Shown here one piece after another: positions 59,467-64,000 of a stretch of DNA of 64,000 bases. Source of the DNA: Phallusia mammillata. Taxonomy: Eukaryota; Chordata; Ascidiacea; Phlebobranchia; Ascidiidae. A program made the translations under genes and the position numbers. The notes below the pieces were generated by a model. It searched no databases and was not told the DNA's origin. It saw nothing but the letters and a program-made list of their open reading frames with translations. How positions within the stretch are numbered: position 1 is the first letter of the stretch; each line of letters starts with the position of its first letter. The DNA lies in NCBI GenBank assembly GCA_003260075.1, contig QLIY01000173.1, forward strand, positions 1 through 64,000. Direction: 5' to 3'.

Positions 59467-60006
59467 GTTTAGATAGCAACAACACGTTGATAGTTGTGGA
59501 AAGCGTTAGAATTGTTGGTTTCATCCACTACAAAAAGGTGCTTTGCAGTTTTGAGGGAAATTTTAGTTTTTCAGTCCCAGTTCTTTATGGATTATTGGAT
59601 TGAAGAGATTACTGAGTCGTTTTGCTCCCAATTACTGGATTACGTAATAACAATAGACAAGCAGACACTGGGGCGCCATCACTGACAATGCAAGCCCGAA
59701 AGGCCGTGCATAGATTCTACTGTCATTGCATGGCTGCTGTGTGGGATTCTGTAGTTGGTTATAATGTGCGGGTATTGCAGGAGGCAGGTGTACAGTGATG
59801 TGGATACATTCAAGACACATTTTAGCGGATCAAACTGCATTGTATAAGCAGACTGTGTATGGTTTCTTTGAAAGTTACAGTTAGTAATTTTGCAGAAGAT
59901 GGACTTACCTGGTAAAAAAGACAAAGTTATTATTTCACAAGACTGCAGTCTATCGATTTTTAAGTAGAAGTCATTTTGGAACACTATGCTCGGATCAGTT
60001 CATAAG

Positions 60007-60178
60007 TTTAATGAGGAAAATAACGATCATAATAGACATGCTTAATTATTGAAACGTTTCGGTATATGTCATCATCAGTGATATGAGGGGCAACATCAGT
60101 TACATCCGTCGTAAACGCACCAGCACGTCGCGTTTTGAGTTTATTTAGACCGCTATTTTCCACATTAAGTCATTTCGC
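60007..60178 (-). repeat. GATGATGGCATGAGC repeat, copy H, both ends present
   Basis: The only copy that keeps both ends: it starts TTTAATGAGGAAAATAACG and closes with GACCGCTATTTTCCACATTAA, an inverted match. This shows the family is a terminal-inverted-repeat element, and that other copies are mostly one arm plus centre. Confidence 0.75.
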
Positions 60179-63100
60179 TGTACGATTTGGTATTCTTGTA
60201 TTACATGTTACCTTTCATATGTAATATATGAAGTAGCTTTTGACAGTCTTGTTTCCGTTGTGTTTGTCCTACTTCCTACTCTGAGTGCTTGCCAAGTTCT
60301 TTCAACTTGAATCTCTCATACACGACAAGCAAATTTAGCAGCATGTAATTTGTCGTAGCTCTATAACGACTTGGACTTCAGCCGTCCGTTTAATTGCCCC
60401 CCACTCGAAAAGTCCTCCACGTTGAAACCCGCTATTGTGTGTGGAAGCTCGTCACAGGCATCGTACAGCGCCACTGCTGCCTGGAGCTTATTTACCAATG
60501 AATGAGAGTTGAGAGTAAGGAGTTAAGTTAACACATGCAGAGGTTTCGTCTTTGCTGGGGTGATGCGTGAACGTGATGTGGTTGAAATTTTGAGCTTGAC
60601 AACAAAGTCGTGAGCCAACACGCCAACTGGCACCTGAGATCAATCCAGGGGCACAGTTTGTCTCAGTTCTGAGAGAAAGCAAACCGTAAAAATTGAAATA
60701 CAACTGAAGCTTAAACAGAGTTGGAAAACAGTTAGTTTAAAGTTGTTTAAGACACAGGAGGGTTCGCAACTGCTTGTACTATGTTCAGATAATTCTGCAT
60801 AAATATTTGGTAGTTTTTGTGTGAAAATTATGGGCGAATTTAATGAAATGGCGAAGTATTAATCTGTCGTTTAAAAGTTTTTGTTGTTTTTGAGCAGTTC
60901 CTAATGTTTTTGTCCAAGTTGAGTTTTGAAAGCAACTTTTCCGACCACGTCTATATGTTGTTTAGTTTGAGAACGACTCGATTTCTGCCTACTCCTAACA
61001 ATGAAGCAGTTACATTCGAAGTAACCACACCTTAAACCTTTCCACACTTGAAATATTCGTAATGATCTACACTAAGTTGGGTGACCAAACCCTTGCGAGA
61101 ATCGCGTCGTTGATTCCAATTTCCGCCGAAATTTCCCGACGCCCGATGACATCGCGTCATCAGTCAACGTTCGAATGTTAAACATTGACGCGATCGCGGC
61201 GCGCGCGATCAACAATCGAGCTCTTACTCCCCACAAACAGCGGTCGTCGCTGGGTTGAGCTGTGTCTTGGATGGACGGCGAATTTGTTGATGTTTTTTGT
61301 TGAAATGTATTTGCCTCCTTATCAAACATTAGGAGAAATGTTTAGGGTGGTTTCTGCAATGAGCTGTAGACGGTCGTGGTTGTCATATTGAGGAGTTGTT
61401 TTATCATTAGCTTTATGTCTGTTGTTGAGGTAAAATGTTGCGCGTATTTGTGTTTATGTTAAGGACGATATGTTACCCACTTACCCCTTAACATGTTTAT
61501 CCTAGTTTAAATTCTTGCACATACTAACAGGCAAATGAGAAATGGTGCGTGGAAGCTGCAATAAAAACATTTATACGAAGTTGAGAAGCTTTACTTGAAA
61601 TTTGTATTCAATATAAGGTTGCTGTAAAAATGATGTTTAAGGGTCTGTTGGTATCCGAATATGTTAAAACTTAACCTTGCAATTCACCTTAATTTAATTC
61701 ACTTTTATAACTGTATTGGGGATGATGTGAAGTCCCTGTACGGCTGTTAAAGGGCCGTAAAATAGAACGAGCATTGCGCAGGCGGATACTGTATCGACAT
61801 AAGGCTCGATAAACACACGCCCCCATGTTTGCTTACTGTGCACGTCAAGCACACTGCCTCCAATCGTTGTGTCGATACCGGTGCTAAAAATAGACCATGT
61901 AAGGTAGTTGTTTCAACACGCGAAAAAAATCAGTGATCGTGGATTTATTTCTGATAATCCTTGATTAATTGGGTCGCCTATAATGATCAGGTGTAACGCA
62001 TCGGCACGGTTCGTAAACAGACGGTCACCTTACTGGTGTCAGCCTAGGAGCTGTTATCAGGCGCCTGAGTAGCTGTCTGTTGTTGGTTTAGCCATGCTGC
62101 GAAGCTGATAGTTATTCTGCAATAAAGTGAACGAGTTAGTTTTACGGCCGACTGGCAAACATCAACGTCATTGGTTTGCAAATTTCCTGATAAAAGCGCG
62201 AGAAAAGTAAACAACTTTTTGTGTCCCTTTTTATAATGTGAATGATTTCAAACAATGGCTTTTGTGCTTTTGTTGGTTCCAGTTATTTATAAAATTAAGG
62301 CGTTTAAGGTCAGTATGTGTAAAGTGTTAACTATATTTGACTTATTCAAATAGAATTATAAACAAGTCGTTAGTAAACATAAATACGAAACATTTGCAAA
62401 GGAATTCACATGGACAAGTCGCATAAGATATTAAGCTGTTAAATTTGTGATGAGTATATTAAAGTAGAAAACGTGTTTCACACCTCCAGCGAATTCTGCA
62501 ACATTAATTAAACCCATCTAGGCCGCACCAGCACCTGTGTTTATTTTGTAACTCTCAATCATAACTATGAACGTCGCAAGCATAGGTGGTGTGTGTATTG
62601 TGCCGCGCAACCAGTTTAACTCATCCAGTGTAATGAGAAAATTCGAACAGATAAAGAAACCTGTTATGTCTGGTTCAGTGAAGAGCCCCTCGTGTTGGAG
62701 CTGCCGAAAGGAGGCCTCTCCTACTGCTTTGTGTGTTAACATTGTCAATAACTTCACCGTGTCGCGAATCTCAGTCAAGGTTGGTTGCTAGGAGTTGTCG
62801 TAGGGCGAGCTGTTTCCGTTTCACGCTGAGCTGAACTTGTTTGCTAAGCTAAGGTAGATGGTAAATCTGGTTCCGAATTAAAAAACCGTTGACAGCAAAT
62901 CATATTTCGACAATTGATATACCTAGCTCCAGTCAGCTTCAATATAAATCTAAAAGGAGTAAATTTAAGTTGAACTAGATGAAGGCATCGCACTTTTTGC
63001 TGAACTGCAATTCGGTTTCTTTTAGTTTAAAATTTCAGTCGTAACATGCTCCTTAAATGGACTAGCTTTGTGGCAATGGAATGTGAAGATTTGTTTCCAG

Positions 63101-64000
63101 CATATTGGTAAATAGTCTGATATTCGAATAACATTTTAGCGTGTAGTAGGTATGTTAAAACATCTGTTTAAAGTATTAGACTGCAGCAGCTTTGCAAAGT
63201 TGGTCATTATGTGTTTAATACTCGTTAAAAAACACTTTGGTTGGTTTCTCCGCTTCGCCCAGTTGTAACCCAATCTTCATGCATGGAATGGTGGCAATGA
63301 ATTCGCGCTTTCGATGCAATCAAATACGAATTCGTTCCAAAAAACCTTCGCTTTCCCACGTTCTCAGCGCTCGGCCCATTGTGCTTGTGACGTAACAGTT
63401 GTTCGCGGCCCCACCTGCCCCCCACAAGACCCGCTATCGAACCACCATCGCTTTTACGCGCGACGCCCATTGTGACGATTGTGTTCTTGAGTAAACAGCG
63501 TCGCGACTGGCCGATTTCGTAATTTTAATGCCCGATCTTTCGCTGCCAGTTTACCCTGCGCAAGTGAATGTTCGAATTAACCTCACTCGCTGTTTTAATG
63601 AGAGTTTTGCGGCTTGTCTGATATGTCTGTATGATTCATACAAAGTTATGGTTGTTCAACCTGTTATGTCCGAGTCTGTCTCGTTTAAGCTTTCAGTTTA
63701 GGACACAGTGTTGGTTGGCTACAGAAAGCTGCAGATGTCTCATGTGGCTTGTTTCAGGCGATTAACTGAGGTAGAATGTTTATGAAGAATGTAGTCTATC
63801 ATTGCAATTTTACAAAGGGAAATTGTGTTAAAAAGTGAATAATACAAAATACAGAAATCATGGAACTGTCAAATGTAGGTTGGGACAAGAAAAGGAAAAG
63901 TCGATTGCTGTGACAATTTTCGTTGCTCTATCGTAAATGTCAATTCTGAATTTAGTGTATAAGGGTTTAATTTCAACATTGTCGAATCCAAGTGCAACCA

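Larger units (their letters stand above)
49907..64000. other. 14 kb without recognisable exons, probably intronic
   Basis: I found no exon with a known domain on either strand. The reading frames are short and unconserved in appearance. Contents I can name: a hAT MITE (50112), GATGATGGCATGAGC repeats (52825, 53541, 60007), the artefactual 211-bp duplication (55062), a TA microsatellite (56319-56350), a SINE fragment (58600) and another hAT MITE (59260). If the gene at 49232 is NHS-like, this is its long intron; otherwise part is intergenic. Confidence 0.45.

Noticed and set aside
62518-62791. Opposed 74- and 86-residue frames as a candidate later exon of the WAVE-homology gene
   Set aside because: Neither shows the Pro-rich or YR..W motifs expected of the next exon, and splice phases do not fit convincingly.

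Overview
The window is animal nuclear DNA: AT-rich, with GT-AG introns of a few hundred bases, no operons and many short non-autonomous DNA transposons. The gene content (an ARID1/BAF250 SWI/SNF subunit, the ciliary protein IQUB, a WAVE-homology-domain protein and a single-BIR protein), the compact introns and the divergent proteins fit an invertebrate chordate, most likely an ascidian such as Ciona. The species is an inference; no marker gene settles it.

Layout: 1-2.9 kb is non-coding, with a poly-G tract and a 51-bp tandem repeat. A small spliced gene for a single-BIR-domain protein runs on the + strand at 2964-6079. It converges tail-to-tail with IQUB, a complete 16-exon gene on the - strand (15628-7478) with a consensus RFX X-box about 310 bp upstream of its start. 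A single-exon MFS (SLC49/FLVCR-like) transporter lies on the - strand at 18471-16777. From 18.5 to 25.4 kb I see no gene, only repeats and GC-richer stretches that lead into the promoter side of the next gene.

The centre (25418-47210, +) is one large gene, the ARID1A/B (BAF250) orthologue. I could trace 26 coding exons with consistent phases: a Q/P/Y-rich N-terminus with an LxxLL-type motif, the ARID DNA-binding domain, a second low-complexity part, and the conserved C-terminal BAF250 domain. Its introns carry at least a dozen MITE-like elements and a tRNA-like sequence. From 49232 the first three coding exons of a WAVE-homology-domain gene (NHS/NHSL or WASF family) are visible. Its later exons were not found, so 49.9-64 kb may be its long intron.

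The genes are unrelated in function (cilium, chromatin, actin, transport) and show no joint system; I found no convincing previously undescribed multi-gene system. The most notable points are: seven poly-G tracts, all G on the same strand, two of them damaging coding sequence; an exact 211-bp duplication around a single N (assembly artefact); an X-box at IQUB; a sequon-rich decapeptide repeat in the transporter; a BIR domain with displaced zinc ligands; and two repeat families that share a hammerhead-like core.
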